From CAYQJL01 sp964573295 (GTDB lineage: Bacteria > Eisenbacteria > RBG-16-71-46 > CAIMUX01 > WJJG01): a stretch of 64,000 nucleotides of DNA. Both the position numbers and the translations under genes were made by a program. Below, piece by piece: positions 1 through 9,059 of the stretch. The stretch lies in contig CAZNJE010000004.1 in NCBI GenBank assembly GCA_964573295.1, positions 62,001 to 126,000 of the forward strand. The letters run 5' to 3'. The notes below the pieces were generated by a model. It was not told the DNA's origin. It saw only the letters and a program-made list of their open reading frames with translations, and made no database searches. How positions within the stretch are numbered: the first letter of the stretch is position 1; every line of letters begins with the position of its first letter.

Positions 1-65
1 ACTTCGCCGAGGCCGTCATGAACGCCATCCGGTCGCTCGGTGATCGGTCGCGGCAGTCCCCCTGA
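1..65 (+). CDS. C-terminal fragment of an unidentified protein, possibly a PlsC-type acyltransferase
   Basis: Only the last 20 codons are present, reading from base 3 to a TGA at 63-65; the rest lies upstream of the window. The tail (AVMNAIRSLG) looks like the end of 1-acyl-glycerol-3-phosphate acyltransferases, which often lie in the cmk-plsC-ispH-rpsA cluster. The position just before rpsA therefore agrees, but 20 residues cannot establish a family. The rpsA promoter starts only 15 bases after the stop. Confidence 0.35.
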   Translation, partial: FAEAVMNAIRSLGDRSRQSP

Positions 66-80
66 AGCTTCAGATCGGCC

Positions 81-108
81 TTGAAGTTCCGAATTCGATT
101 GCTATAAT
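81..108 (+). promoter_or_regulatory. Sigma70-type promoter of rpsA
   Basis: TTGAAG (81-86) lies 16 bases before a consensus TATAAT (103-108), with a TG at 100-101 forming an extended -10. The start would be near 115, giving a leader of about 75 nt. The leader contains a small hairpin (CCTGG/CCAGG, 131-148) and two AGGAGG sequences (164-169 and 175-180) before the ATG at 192. Leader structure is typical of autoregulated S1 mRNAs, but control by S1 is inference here. Confidence 0.8.
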
Positions 109-191
109 GAATTGTTTCTGTACGCGATCGCCTGGCGCGCTTACCAGGTGGTTGATGTTGTGTAGGAGGTCAACAGGAGGATCATCCAATC

Positions 192-2224
192 ATGTTGGAG
201 AACGACCAGACTCGGGAGGGGACCGAACCCCGACCTGAAGAAACCCCCACCACCCAGGCCAGCATCCCACAGGAGCCGGCTGCGCCGACCGAAACCACGA
301 CGCCTCCCGAAGCGGATCCCGCTGCCGCCGCGAGTGGCGAGCCCTCACCGCCGCCCCCCCCTCAGGGCGCCGAGAACGCGAGGGCCGAGAGACCGGCATC
401 CCAGCGTTCTGGACCGCCCACCACACTCGTCTCCGATGATGACGAGGACAGGAAGACTACGCTACCGGCTCCGCGCATTCGTCTTGTGAATCGGGACGAG
501 GAGGCCGAGGAAGACGAGGTCAAGCAGCTGGTCGACATGTACGTCGACTCGATGCGCAACCTCGAAGAGGGCGAAGTCCTCAAGGGCCGCATCCTGATGG
601 TGGACGACAAGGATGTCCTCGTCGACATCGGCTTCAAGAGTGAAGGCATCATCCCCCTGCAGGAGTTTGGAGATGTCGATGCCGTGAAGGTCGGTGAGGA
701 GATCGACGTCTTCCTCGAGAAACTGGAGGATCAGGACGGGCTGGTCGTGCTGTCGAAGCAGCGGGCCGATTTCGTCAAGGTCTGGGATCGCGTCAAGGAT
801 GCGGCCGAGAAGGGCGAAGTCGTCGAGGGCCGCCTGGTGAAGAAGATCAAGGGTGGGGTGGTCGTCGATCTCTTTGGCGTCGACGCGTTCCTTCCGGGCT
901 CGCAGATCGCGCTGCGTCAGCCGCAGTCGATCGAGAGCCTGATGAGCCAGACGCTGAAGTTCAAGATCATCAAGCTCAACAAGCGTCGCCGCAACATCGT
1001 CGTTTCGCGCCGGCTCGTACTCGAGGAAGAGCGTGAGGTGGCCAAGCGCACGATCTTGAAGGAGCTCGAGGTTGGTCAGATTCGCGAAGGCTATGTCAAG
1101 AACATCACCGACTTCGGGGCCTTCATCGATCTGGGTGGCATCGACGGGTTGCTGCACATCACCGATATGTCCTGGGGCCGGATCAAGCATCCGTCCGAGG
1201 TCCTGAGCGTGGGCGAGAAGGTTCAGGTGAAGCTTCTGTCATTCGATCCCGACCGCGAGCGCATCTCGCTTGGCCTGAAGCAGCTCACCGAGTATCCGTG
1301 GGAGAGCGTGGACGAGAAGTACCCGGTGGGCTCGAAGGTGGCCGGCCGGGTGGTCAGCCTCACCGAGTACGGAGCGTTCGTCGAGCTCGAGAAGGGCGTC
1401 GAGGGTCTGATCCACATCTCCGAGATGAGCTGGACGAAGCACATCCGGCATCCGTCGAAGATCCTGAGCGAGGGCCAGGAGATCGAGTGCATGGTGCTCA
1501 AGGTCGACAAGGACAACGAGCGCATTTCGCTCGGCCTGAAGCAGGTGGAGCCGGATCCTTGGCTGACCTTGGACGAGCGTTATCCGGTCAACTCGATCGT
1601 CGAGGGCAAGGTGCGCAACCTGACCAACTTCGGCGCCTTCGTGGAACTCGAGGACGGCATCGACGGGTTGGTGCACATTTCCGACATGAGTTGGACGCGC
1701 CGCATCGGCCACCCCAGCGAACTTCTGAAGAAGGGCGATACGGTCAAGGTGCGGGTGCTCTCACTGGACAAGCAGAGCCGCCGGGTCAGCTTGGGCCTCA
1801 AGCAGGTGCAGGAGGATCCGTGGCCGTCCTTGATCGAGCGCTACAAGACCGGCAGCACGGTGACGGCCTCGATCTCGAAGGTGATCGACCGGGGCGCGGT
1901 GGTCATGCTGGAAGACGAGGTCGAGGGCTTCATTCCCGCCGGTCAGCTCGGTGTCGATGATCTGAAGGACCCGACCAATCTCTTCCAGGAGAACGAGAAG
2001 CTCGAGGTCAAGGTGACGCGCGTCGACCCGGCCAACCACCGGATCTTGCTCAGCGTCAAGGCCTACCTGGCCGAGCAGGATGAGGCGACCCAGAAGGCGT
2101 TTGCCGACCGGGTGGCGGCGGCGAAGGCCGCGGCCGAGGAGCCGAAGGCCGAGGAGACCGAAGCCGCGGAGCCGAAGTCCGAGGAAGCTGAAGCTACGGA
2201 GCCGAAGTCCGAGGAAGCTGAAGC
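192..2224 (+). CDS. rpsA: 30S ribosomal protein S1 (3' end lost in a gap)
   Basis: S1 binds single-stranded mRNA on the 30S subunit and assists initiation on structured leaders. Six S1 (OB-fold) repeats are visible, starting near residues 125, 210, 295, 380, 467 and 553. The central ones carry the typical pattern of an aromatic glycine strand followed by GLxHISxMSW. About 110 acidic, Pro/Glu/Ala-rich residues precede the first repeat, which is an unusual N-terminal extension and includes a run of eight C at 354-361. After repeat six the protein enters a Glu/Ala/Lys tandem-repeat tail that runs into the 100-N gap, so the stop codon is not visible. Sequence after the gap stays open in the same frame only because the gap length is arbitrary. 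The ATG at 192 follows AGGAGG (175-180) with an 11-base spacer. Confidence 0.95.
2169..2224 (+). repeat. 30-bp tandem repeat in the rpsA tail, cut by the gap
   Basis: A 30-bp unit starting at 2169 repeats at 2199 without a difference until the N run begins. It encodes a ten-residue acidic unit (EPKSEEAEAT). More copies probably lie in the gap and caused the assembly break. Confidence 0.9.
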
Positions 2225-2324
2225 NNNNNNNNNNNNNNNNNNNNNNNNNNNNNNNNNNNNNNNNNNNNNNNNNNNNNNNNNNNNNNNNNNNNNNNNNNNN
2301 NNNNNNNNNNNNNNNNNNNNNNNN
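2225..2324. other. Scaffold gap (100 N)
   Basis: Exactly 100 N, a conventional placeholder for unknown length, inside the rpsA tandem repeat. The stop codon of rpsA is in the gap or shortly after. One downstream frame ends at 2404-2406, just before the terminator, and could be the true end. Confidence 0.95.
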
Positions 2325-2412
2325 AGTTCCGACGACCGAGTGTCCATTCGCCGCGGGGCCGGCAGGCCGGCACCCTCGGCGAAGGGCGGACGATATATCC
2401 GAATGACGCGAG

Positions 2413-2438
2413 CGGGCCGGGATCTACCCGGCCCGTTT
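2413..2438 (+). terminator. Rho-independent terminator after rpsA
   Basis: A perfect 9-bp stem (CGGGCCGGG at 2413-2421, CCCGGCCCG at 2427-2435) with a 5-base loop is followed by TTT. It closes the rpsA transcript before the lapA promoter. Confidence 0.75.
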
Positions 2439-2547
2439 CGTCATGGGTTTCCTGGAAGGGGATACGCTGGCCGGCGCGAGCCATCTGCAGTTACCCGCAG
2501 GATCTGCCGGCCGTCGTCGTTCGGCCGATCCAGGCAATGGGCACGCG

Positions 2548-2576
2548 TTGCAATCGGACAGGGAGCCCCCTAGAAT
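2548..2576 (+). promoter_or_regulatory. Sigma70-type promoter of lapA-lapB
   Basis: TTGCAA (2548-2553) and TAGAAT (2571-2576) are 17 bases apart, about 90 bases before the lapA start. The promoter lies between the rpsA terminator and lapA. Confidence 0.7.
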
Positions 2577-2667
2577 GGCCGAACGCGATCGGGGGCGCTG
2601 CGCCCCCGGTCGGCAGGGATGGACGGCTGCGTCGAAGACGCACGGCCGCGGCGAAAGGGAGTTGGCT

Positions 2668-3027
2668 ATGTGGTATCTGCGTGCTGTTCTCATATTCCTC
2701 GTGGTCGTCGTCGTCCTCTTCTTCGGTCTGCTCAATCGCGGGCAAGTCATCGTGCTCAAGTGGTGGGATGCAGAGAGCGCAACCACCACGGTCGATGCGA
2801 TCGTGGCCCTGTTGCTGGCCTTCGCGTTGGGCGCGCTCGTCTTCTTGGCGGTGGCGCTCATTCGCGAGGTGCGTCTACGGCGACGATGCGCGCGGCTGGG
2901 GCGCGAGGTTGCCCGCTTGCGGCGCGAGCTCGACGCACTCCGCATGGCTCCGCTGGAAGGCCCAACGGATCAGAGCGCAACCGGTGGGGCGGGTGGTGCG
3001 GCCCCGTCTGACAAGGGAGGGGATTGA
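2668..3027 (+). CDS. lapA: LapA-family (DUF1049) inner-membrane protein
   Basis: A 119-residue protein with two membrane segments (about residues 5-21 and 44-64), a short periplasmic loop and a basic coiled-coil-like cytoplasmic tail rich in Arg/Leu heptads. This is the LapA (YciS) layout. In E. coli LapA works with LapB in assembling LPS and controlling LpxC. The ATG at 2668 is chosen because it begins exactly at the first membrane segment and follows AAAGGGAG. The lapB frame begins within a few bases of the stop, so the two genes are co-transcribed. Confidence 0.85.
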   Translation: MWYLRAVLIFLVVVVVLFFGLLNRGQVIVLKWWDAESATTTVDAIVALLLAFALGALVFLAVALIREVRLRRRCARLGREVARLRRELDALRMAPLEGPTDQSATGGAGGAAPSDKGGD

Positions 3028-3029
3028 GC

Positions 3030-4181
3030 GTGATCGAGTTCTTGCTCGTGCTGGGCCTGGTCCTGGTCGTCGTCTTCGTGCTCGTGCTGCCGTGGTGGCT
3101 GGGACGTCGCCGGCGGCATCTGACGAGCCGTCTCACGCACTACCAAGCTGTGGCGGAAGCGTTGCTGGAGAACGATCTCACACGCGCTCGAGAAGGCCTG
3201 AAGGAGATCGTGCGCACGGACACTGAAGATGTCGCTGCGTATCTTCGACTGGCGCATGTGCTGCGGCGTGAGGGCGACCACGAGCGGGCAGCCGCGCTCT
3301 ACCGCAACCTGCGCGCCCGCGAGATAGCCGACCACAAGCTGCGGCTGCAGATCACGGCCGGATGGGTCGGGGAGCTGTTCGCGCTGGGGCAGTTCGAAGA
3401 GGCGCGCGTAGCGGCCGAGGAACTGCGACGGCTCGACCGTCGCCACCCCCTCATCGCGCGGGTTGAGCTGCAAGATGCCTTGCGAGCGCGCGACTACGGG
3501 CGGGCGCTGAAAGCGTGCGACCAGCTCTCGAAGGTCGGTCCAGTACCGGGCGGACCCCCGCCGGCAGCAGCTCGCACGCACGTGGCGGCGCAGCTCATGG
3601 AGGCCGGCCAGCCGCGCGACGCCCGGCGGGCGCTGGAACAAGCGGTGGCCGAAGATGGCGGCTATGCCCCCGGACTCTTCTGGCTCGGAGAGGCGTACAA
3701 CCGGCAGAACGACTTCGAGAAGGCAGCCCAGACCTGGACCCTGCTGCTGCGGAAGGCGCCGGCCTCCGCGGCCGGCGTGGTCGACCAGATCGAGAAGGTA
3801 TACTTCGAGATGGGCCGGTTCAGCGAGCTGGGGAACCTGTACGACGAGCTGGCTGCGCAGCCCGACAGCGCGCCTGTGTTGCGCCTGGCGAGCGCGCGCA
3901 TGGCGCTGCGGCGCGGCGAGATCGAAGAGGGCCTGGCAAAGGTGGAGGAGTTGCTCGCGCGCGATCCCTCGCTTCCCGGCGCGCATGAATGGCGCGCATT
4001 TCTGTTGCTTGAAGCGCAGCGCCCGGAAGAGGCGCGGCGCTGCCTGAAGGAACGGGTGGAATCGAGGGTCACCACCGCGGCCGGTCGGCCTTGTCCAAGT
4101 TGCGCACGCATCCTGCCGTGGACGACGATCCAATGCCCGCACTGCGGGACGTGGCAGGAAGCCCCGTTCATCGACAAGTGA
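3030..4181 (+). CDS. lapB: LapB (YciM)-type LPS assembly TPR protein
   Basis: The N-terminal membrane anchor (residues 2-20) is followed by about seven TPR-like helical hairpins. A C-terminal rubredoxin-like metal site reads CPSC...CPHC, two CxxC pairs near the end. This is the LapB architecture. In enterobacteria LapB binds LPS-transport proteins and delivers LpxC to FtsH, setting LPS synthesis. GTG at 3030 is preferred because AAGGGAGG (3012-3019) is correctly spaced for it. An alternative TTG at 3024 would overlap the lapA stop. The short PGGPPPAAA stretch near residue 175 is not typical of the family. Confidence 0.9.
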   Translation: MIEFLLVLGLVLVVVFVLVLPWWLGRRRRHLTSRLTHYQAVAEALLENDLTRAREGLKEIVRTDTEDVAAYLRLAHVLRREGDHERAAALYRNLRAREIADHKLRLQITAGWVGELFALGQFEEARVAAEELRRLDRRHPLIARVELQDALRARDYGRALKACDQLSKVGPVPGGPPPAAARTHVAAQLMEAGQPRDARRALEQAVAEDGGYAPGLFWLGEAYNRQNDFEKAAQTWTLLLRKAPASAAGVVDQIEKVYFEMGRFSELGNLYDELAAQPDSAPVLRLASARMALRRGEIEEGLAKVEELLARDPSLPGAHEWRAFLLLEAQRPEEARRCLKERVESRVTTAAGRPCPSCARILPWTTIQCPHCGTWQEAPFIDK

Positions 4182-4228
4182 TCCAGCCATGAACGTGCCC
4201 AACCCCAATCACCTGGATGTGGCTCGCG

Positions 4229-4314
4229 GCGGCGGGGGCGTTCGCCGCGGCTGGGGTGTTCCCCGCGGCCGGAGCGTTCTCCGCAGCGGGGGCGTTCCCT
4301 GCAGCCGGGGCGTC
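4229..4314 (+). repeat. 18-bp degenerate tandem repeat before the SPOR gene
   Basis: Four full units (4229, 4247, 4265, 4283) and a partial fifth (4301-4314) of an 18-bp G/C-rich unit with a GTTC core. It fills the space between lapB and the signal peptide of the next protein. If translation starts upstream (ATG 4189) it encodes a Gly/Val/Arg run. Confidence 0.85.
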
Positions 4315-5424
4315 ATGTTCGGGAATGCCTGGGGCCGCCTCGTGCGGCTGTCGGGGGGGCTGCTTCTGGCCTGGGTGCTGGGGATCACGCCCGGGAGCGC
4401 TGAGGTGCCTCAGGAGACGGCCACTGCCATTCTTGCCGGTCTGCCGTCGGGAACTCCCGCTGAGCGCGGCTGGTGGTTGTACGAGCGAGCCCTACGAGAG
4501 CGCGACGGCAATCTGGCGCTCGAACTGATGCGAGTGGCCGATGAGCGTTTTGGAGGTGCGCCGGGCGAACGGGCGAGTCTGTGGATTGTCCGCTTCTTCG
4601 CGGCTGCGGGTGACTGGGCGGCGGCGCGGGCCGCGCTGCCGGCCCGTATTGGCTCCGATGCGCCGGCGGACCTTTTCGCCGAGTGGCGCTACTGGCGGGT
4701 GCTGCTCGAGGATCAGGGCAACGACGGTGGAGAATCGGTCGGGGTAGCCGGTGCTGAACAGATTGCGGCCCTGCAACCGGACGGCGGTGGGTCCGGTTCC
4801 GGGACCGATGGGGACCCGGTGGCTTGGTCGGTGATGACATCGGTCGCGAGCATCGGGAACCCTGTGGTCGACAATGATCACGCCCGCGCTGTCCTGGGGA
4901 TCGAAGGGGCCGTCCGCCGCCACGGCTTGCTGGCGCCCTACGCCTACCGGTTGCTGCATGCCGGGCATGGCTGGCTGACCTCGGCGGGACGTACCCTGAG
5001 CGAAGCCTCCGGCGCAGCGCTTGTGCACGCCCCCGGTGCCGCGCTGCTGGATGGTCTCTTGCGCGAGCTGCCCGTGCGATCACCGCTGGGCGAGGAACCC
5101 GGCGAGCCACGCGAACCGCAGCGGCCTACCGGCTTCTCCGTTCAGGTTGGCGCCTTCTTGCAGGAGTCCTCGGCGCAGAATCTGGTGCGCGAGCTGGGGA
5201 GCCACGGTTTTCGGGCCTACGTCAGTCCCACCGACGCCGGTGAGGGCCCCCCTCTACAGCGGGTGCGTCTGGGACCATGCTCCGATCTGGCCACGGCCGA
5301 AAGCCTCGGAACGCGTTTGGCGCGGTCGCTGATGCTCCCCTATCAGATCGTCGAGGAGGATGAGCGCGCCGGTCCGCCCGGGTCCGGCCCCGAGACGAAC
5401 GGTGCACCAGCGGGGAGACGTTGA
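4315..5424 (+). CDS. Exported SPOR-domain protein
   Basis: From the ATG at 4315 the product has 369 residues. A signal peptide (residues 1-30: basic start, hydrophobic core, cut after GSA) precedes a helical region of uncertain fold. A C-terminal SPOR domain (about 274-345) begins GFSVQVGAFLQ. SPOR domains bind denuded glycan strands at division sites, so a periplasmic role in cell-wall division or remodelling is likely. An in-frame ATG at 4189 would add a repeat-coded, non-signal-like extension, and neither start has a strong ribosome site. The stop overlaps the mutS start (TGATG), so both are probably translated together. Confidence 0.7.
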   Translation: MFGNAWGRLVRLSGGLLLAWVLGITPGSAEVPQETATAILAGLPSGTPAERGWWLYERALRERDGNLALELMRVADERFGGAPGERASLWIVRFFAAAGDWAAARAALPARIGSDAPADLFAEWRYWRVLLEDQGNDGGESVGVAGAEQIAALQPDGGGSGSGTDGDPVAWSVMTSVASIGNPVVDNDHARAVLGIEGAVRRHGLLAPYAYRLLHAGHGWLTSAGRTLSEASGAALVHAPGAALLDGLLRELPVRSPLGEEPGEPREPQRPTGFSVQVGAFLQESSAQNLVRELGSHGFRAYVSPTDAGEGPPLQRVRLGPCSDLATAESLGTRLARSLMLPYQIVEEDERAGPPGSGPETNGAPAGRR

Positions 5425-8321
5425 TGGGCCGCCGCCGCGGAGGGAAGAAGGATGCCGCGGGCGGTTCTGCGCCGGCCGAGGCCGGTGCCCGCGCCACGCC
5501 CATGATGACCCAGTATCTCCAGCTCAAAGAAGAGGTGGGCGATGCGATTCTCTTCTATCGCATGGGCGATTTCTACGAGATGTTCTTCGACGATGCGATC
5601 ACGGCCGCTGAGCTGTGCGACTTGACGCTGACCTCGCGCAACAAGAGCGATCCCGAACCGATCCCGATGGCCGGCGTACCCTGGCACAGCGCAGAACCGC
5701 ACCTGGCGCGCCTGTTGCGCGCCGGTCACCGGATAGCGATCTGCGAGCAGGTGGACGAGCCCGAGAGCAAGGGGCTGATGAAGCGAGAGATCGTCGAGAT
5801 CTTGTCCCCGGGTACGACGCTCACCGAAACGATGCTCGAGGAAGGCCGCAACAGCTACCTGGTCGCCCTCTGGCCGCACCGCGGGCGTTGGGGGCTGGCG
5901 GTGGCCGATGTCTCTACGGGCGAGTTCGGCGTCGGCGAGGTCGGGCCCGGCCGACTCGCTGCCGAACTCGAGCAGCTGCTGCCGCGTGAGATCTTGCTGC
6001 CCGGCGGTGCCGACCTGCCACCGGATCTCGATGTCTACCTGCGTGAACACCAGGACGTTGCGGTCGAGCGTCTCGATGCGTGGCTCTTCTCGCCGTCACG
6101 CGGCCGCGAGCAGATCCGTGAGCAGTACGGCGTAGCCACGTTGGAGCCGTTCGGCATCGAGGGATTGGACCGGGCCCTGGCGGCGGCGGGCGCCCTTCTG
6201 CACTACGCGGCTGAACAGCGACGTTCCTCGCTCGGTCACCTGCGGCCACCGAAGCTGCGCGTGGAAGACGACGCGCTCTTGATGGACGAGGCCACCCTTG
6301 CCAATCTCGAGGTGCTCGAGCCGTTCTCGGGTGATCCGCGCCACTGCCTCCTGGGCGTGCTGGACATGACCCTGACTGCGATGGGACACCGCGCGCTGCG
6401 CCGTTCCTTGAGCCGTCCGCTGGTGGACCTGGCCGCGATTCGTGCCCGGCACGATGCCACCGAGCTGCTGCTGGAGGATCCGCTGGGACGCGAGCAGCTA
6501 CGCGATGAGCTTCGGCGAGTCTCGGATCTGGAACGGATTCTCGCCCGGCTCCACGCCGGCCGGTCCAAACCGGGCGACCTGTTCCGCCTGCGCGACTCCC
6601 TGCCGCCGATGGATGCGATCCTCGCCTGGGCGGACGGTCGCGAGGACCGGCGGCGGCTCCTGCCGGGCGCACAGGGTCCGACATCGGCTGCGTCGAGGGC
6701 GTCGACGGCGTCGCTACGGCGAGTGCTGGCGGAAGCTCTCGTGCCCGATCCGGCCTCCGCTGGACTCACGGGCTTGATCCGCACAGGACATGACCCAGCG
6801 CTCGATGAGTACCGAGGGTTGGCGGCCGACGGAGAGACCTGGATCGCTGCGCTGCAGGCGCGCGAACGTCAGGCCACCGGCATCAGCACACTCAAGGTGG
6901 GCTACAACAAGGTCTTTGGCTACTACCTCGAGGTCACGCGTCCCCATCTGGCGCGGGTGCCGGATCACTACGAACGTAAGCAGACCTTGGTGGGCGCCGA
7001 GCGTTTCATCACCGCCGATCTCAAGACGTGGGAAGAGAAGATCCTGGGCGCACAGGAGAGGGCGCGCGAGCGCGAGGCCGAGCTCATCGAGCAGATCAAA
7101 CGCAAGGTGATCGAGCACACGTCCGACCTCCTGGCGCTCGCCGAGACGATGGCCGAGTGGGACCTGGTGGCCGCCTTTGCCCAGCGGGCTCACGAGAGCA
7201 GGTACGTGAAGCCGGAAATGCACGAAGGCGACGAGCTCGTGATTCGTGGCGGGCGCCATCCGGTCGTTGAACACTTTCTCGGCACCGAGACGTTTGTGCC
7301 CAACGACGTGGTGGCCGACAGTCGCGGCAAGCAGATCCTGATCGTCACCGGACCGAACATGGCGGGCAAGTCGACGTACCTGCGCCAGATGGGGCTTCTG
7401 GTTCTCATGGCTCAGGCGGGCAGCTTCGTCCCGGCCGAGCAGGCTCGTATCGGTTTGGCCGACCGGCTGTTCACCCGAGTGGGCGCCAGCGACCGGATCG
7501 CGCGTGGGCAGTCGACCTTTCTGGTCGAGATGGTCGAGACGGCGCGCATCCTCCACGAGGCCACGAGTCGCAGCGTGGTGCTCCTGGACGAGATCGGACG
7601 CGGGACGAGCACCTTCGACGGGTTGGCCATCGCGTGGGCCGTCGCCGAGTACCTGCGTGCGCGGGCAGCCTGCCGGCCGCGCACGCTTTTTGCCACGCAT
7701 TTCCACGAGCTCACCGAGCTTGCCCGGCGCCATGAGGGTTACCAGAATCTCAACGTGGTCGTGAAGGAGTGGCAGGATCAGGTGATCTTCGTGCGCCGAG
7801 TCGAGCCCGGCTCCGCTGACCGTTCCTACGGCATCCAGGTGGCGCGCCTTGCCGGCCTGCCCGAGGTCGTCCTGGATCGCGCCCGGGACATCCTGAGCGT
7901 ACTGGAGGCCCAGGGGCCGCGGAATCTGCTGGCCGAGGACGCCGGCGCGCTGCTGCAGTACTCCTTGTTCGGACCGCCGGGCCCCCGGCGGGTGGCTGAC
8001 CGAGCCCGCGCCGAAAGCCGGCCGCCGGCGAGCACGGCGACGCAGACCCCGGCCGGCGATCTCGCCCGCACGGGCGAGACGCGGATGCTAAAGGCGCTGG
8101 AAGAGCTCAGCCTGGATTCGATGACACCGCGTCAGGCGCTCGAGTGGCTGTACGAATGGAAGACGAGACTGGCGGCCCCTGGCGAGCCGGATGAACAGGA
8201 GGCTACCCGGGCTGGTCAGGGGGATGCGCGGGCTGGGCAAGGGGATGCGCGGGCTGCTCAGGGGGATGCCCGGTCTGGCCAGGGGCGCTTCCCGGATCCG
8301 GACCCGGATCCTGCGCGGTAG
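5424..8321 (+). CDS. mutS: DNA mismatch repair protein MutS
   Basis: MutS recognises mismatches and starts repair with MutL. The mismatch-binding Phe-x-Glu is at residues 50-52 (GDFYEMF). The connector, lever and clamp domains follow. The ATPase has a Walker A (TGPNMAGKST, 642-651), a Walker B/signature (LLDEIGRGTSTFDG) and a THFHELT switch. A C-terminal helical segment near residue 895 is followed by a tail of 7-residue repeats (AGQGDAR) that does not belong to the family, making the protein 965 residues instead of about 860-880. ATG 5424 overlaps the upstream stop and follows GGGGAG. No mutL mismatch-repair gene is in this window. Confidence 0.97.
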   Translation: MGRRRGGKKDAAGGSAPAEAGARATPMMTQYLQLKEEVGDAILFYRMGDFYEMFFDDAITAAELCDLTLTSRNKSDPEPIPMAGVPWHSAEPHLARLLRAGHRIAICEQVDEPESKGLMKREIVEILSPGTTLTETMLEEGRNSYLVALWPHRGRWGLAVADVSTGEFGVGEVGPGRLAAELEQLLPREILLPGGADLPPDLDVYLREHQDVAVERLDAWLFSPSRGREQIREQYGVATLEPFGIEGLDRALAAAGALLHYAAEQRRSSLGHLRPPKLRVEDDALLMDEATLANLEVLEPFSGDPRHCLLGVLDMTLTAMGHRALRRSLSRPLVDLAAIRARHDATELLLEDPLGREQLRDELRRVSDLERILARLHAGRSKPGDLFRLRDSLPPMDAILAWADGREDRRRLLPGAQGPTSAASRASTASLRRVLAEALVPDPASAGLTGLIRTGHDPALDEYRGLAADGETWIAALQARERQATGISTLKVGYNKVFGYYLEVTRPHLARVPDHYERKQTLVGAERFITADLKTWEEKILGAQERAREREAELIEQIKRKVIEHTSDLLALAETMAEWDLVAAFAQRAHESRYVKPEMHEGDELVIRGGRHPVVEHFLGTETFVPNDVVADSRGKQILIVTGPNMAGKSTYLRQMGLLVLMAQAGSFVPAEQARIGLADRLFTRVGASDRIARGQSTFLVEMVETARILHEATSRSVVLLDEIGRGTSTFDGLAIAWAVAEYLRARAACRPRTLFATHFHELTELARRHEGYQNLNVVVKEWQDQVIFVRRVEPGSADRSYGIQVARLAGLPEVVLDRARDILSVLEAQGPRNLLAEDAGALLQYSLFGPPGPRRVADRARAESRPPASTATQTPAGDLARTGETRMLKALEELSLDSMTPRQALEWLYEWKTRLAAPGEPDEQEATRAGQGDARAGQGDARAAQGDARSGQGRFPDPDPDPAR
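8209..8292 (+). repeat. 21-bp tandem repeat at the 3' end of mutS
   Basis: Four in-frame 21-bp units (8209, 8230, 8251, 8272), the last degenerate. They encode the seven-residue unit AGQGDAR just before the stop codon. Confidence 0.9.
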
Positions 8322-8387
8322 TCCCGCCAGGATCCGCCGAGAACCCCGACGAGCACGCCGGGCGGCGGCCGGGGACTGTCCGCCCGA

Positions 8388-8416
8388 TTGCTCACCCATC
8401 CCCGGGCCCCTATACT
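8388..8416 (+). promoter_or_regulatory. Sigma70-type promoter of the small lipoprotein gene
   Basis: TTGCTC (8388-8393) and TATACT (8411-8416) are 17 bases apart. A short hairpin (TTCCCGG 8428-8434, CCGGGAA 8441-8447) follows in the leader. Confidence 0.65.
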
Positions 8417-8526
8417 TGCCTAGCAGTTTCCCGGGTGCCTCCGGGAAGGTGCCGCTCGCTCGATCCGGGCTCGCATCGTCGGTGGCGGGACCGCACATCG
8501 GCAGGTTTTGCCAGGGAGGATTCGTC

Positions 8527-9009
8527 ATGGGTCTGTATCATCACATGGGTCGGTTACGACGCGCGACTCGGCGTGGGGTGGTCCTGCTGGCCGGCGCGGC
8601 CTTCCTGATGACAGGGTGTTCGAACACCGTCCGGGTAGGAATGAGCCAGTATCCCGAAGACGGAACGAAGCGAACCCGTGTCGTCACGCGCGACGGGTTC
8701 GAGTACGACTTCGCGCGCGCCTACGTCGAAGGCGATACGCTTCACGGCTTTTACCGCGTGGTCGAAGAGCGCGTCATGCCCAATGGTCACCTGGCCTACG
8801 TGGATGCCCCACGCCATACGCACTTGCCACTCTCGGAGGTGGCCTACGCGGAGTACAGCAAGTTCGACTACACCGGTACGGCGCTCGTCGGTGCCGGCGC
8901 GGTTCTGATGGCCATCTTCATCGGCGGGCTGAGCGACGACGACGATCTGGATCCCCTCCCCGGGAGTGGTAGTGGGAGTGGCGGGACGAAGCCGGACGAC
9001 CCCCTTTAG
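8527..9009 (+). CDS. Small putative lipoprotein
   Basis: A 160-residue product starting at ATG 8527, which follows GGGAGGATT. It has a basic start, a hydrophobic core and a lipobox-like LMTGC at about residues 33-37, suggesting acylation at that Cys. The rest has short beta-rich stretches, then a second hydrophobic segment (about 118-135, GTALVGAGAVLMAIFIGG) and an Asp/Gly/Ser-rich tail. I do not recognise a family. It has its own promoter and is convergent with the next gene, so it is probably expressed alone. Confidence 0.7.
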   Translation: MGLYHHMGRLRRATRRGVVLLAGAAFLMTGCSNTVRVGMSQYPEDGTKRTRVVTRDGFEYDFARAYVEGDTLHGFYRVVEERVMPNGHLAYVDAPRHTHLPLSEVAYAEYSKFDYTGTALVGAGAVLMAIFIGGLSDDDDLDPLPGSGSGSGGTKPDDPL

Positions 9010-9059
9010 ACCGCCTAGACCGCATAGAACGACCGGCCCCAAATCCGCAGAATCGCGGG

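Noticed and set aside
2325..2573. Continuation of S1 through the N gap to 2573
   Set aside because: The frame is open only because 100 N is arbitrary. The sequence crosses the terminator and the lapA promoter, and has no S1 character.
4217..4528. Ala/Gly-rich open frame before the SPOR gene
   Set aside because: It is the repeat read in another frame and overlaps the exported protein.
8359..8386. Hairpin after mutS as a terminator
   Set aside because: The stem is only 7 bp with a 14-base loop and no T-run, and it abuts the lipoprotein promoter.
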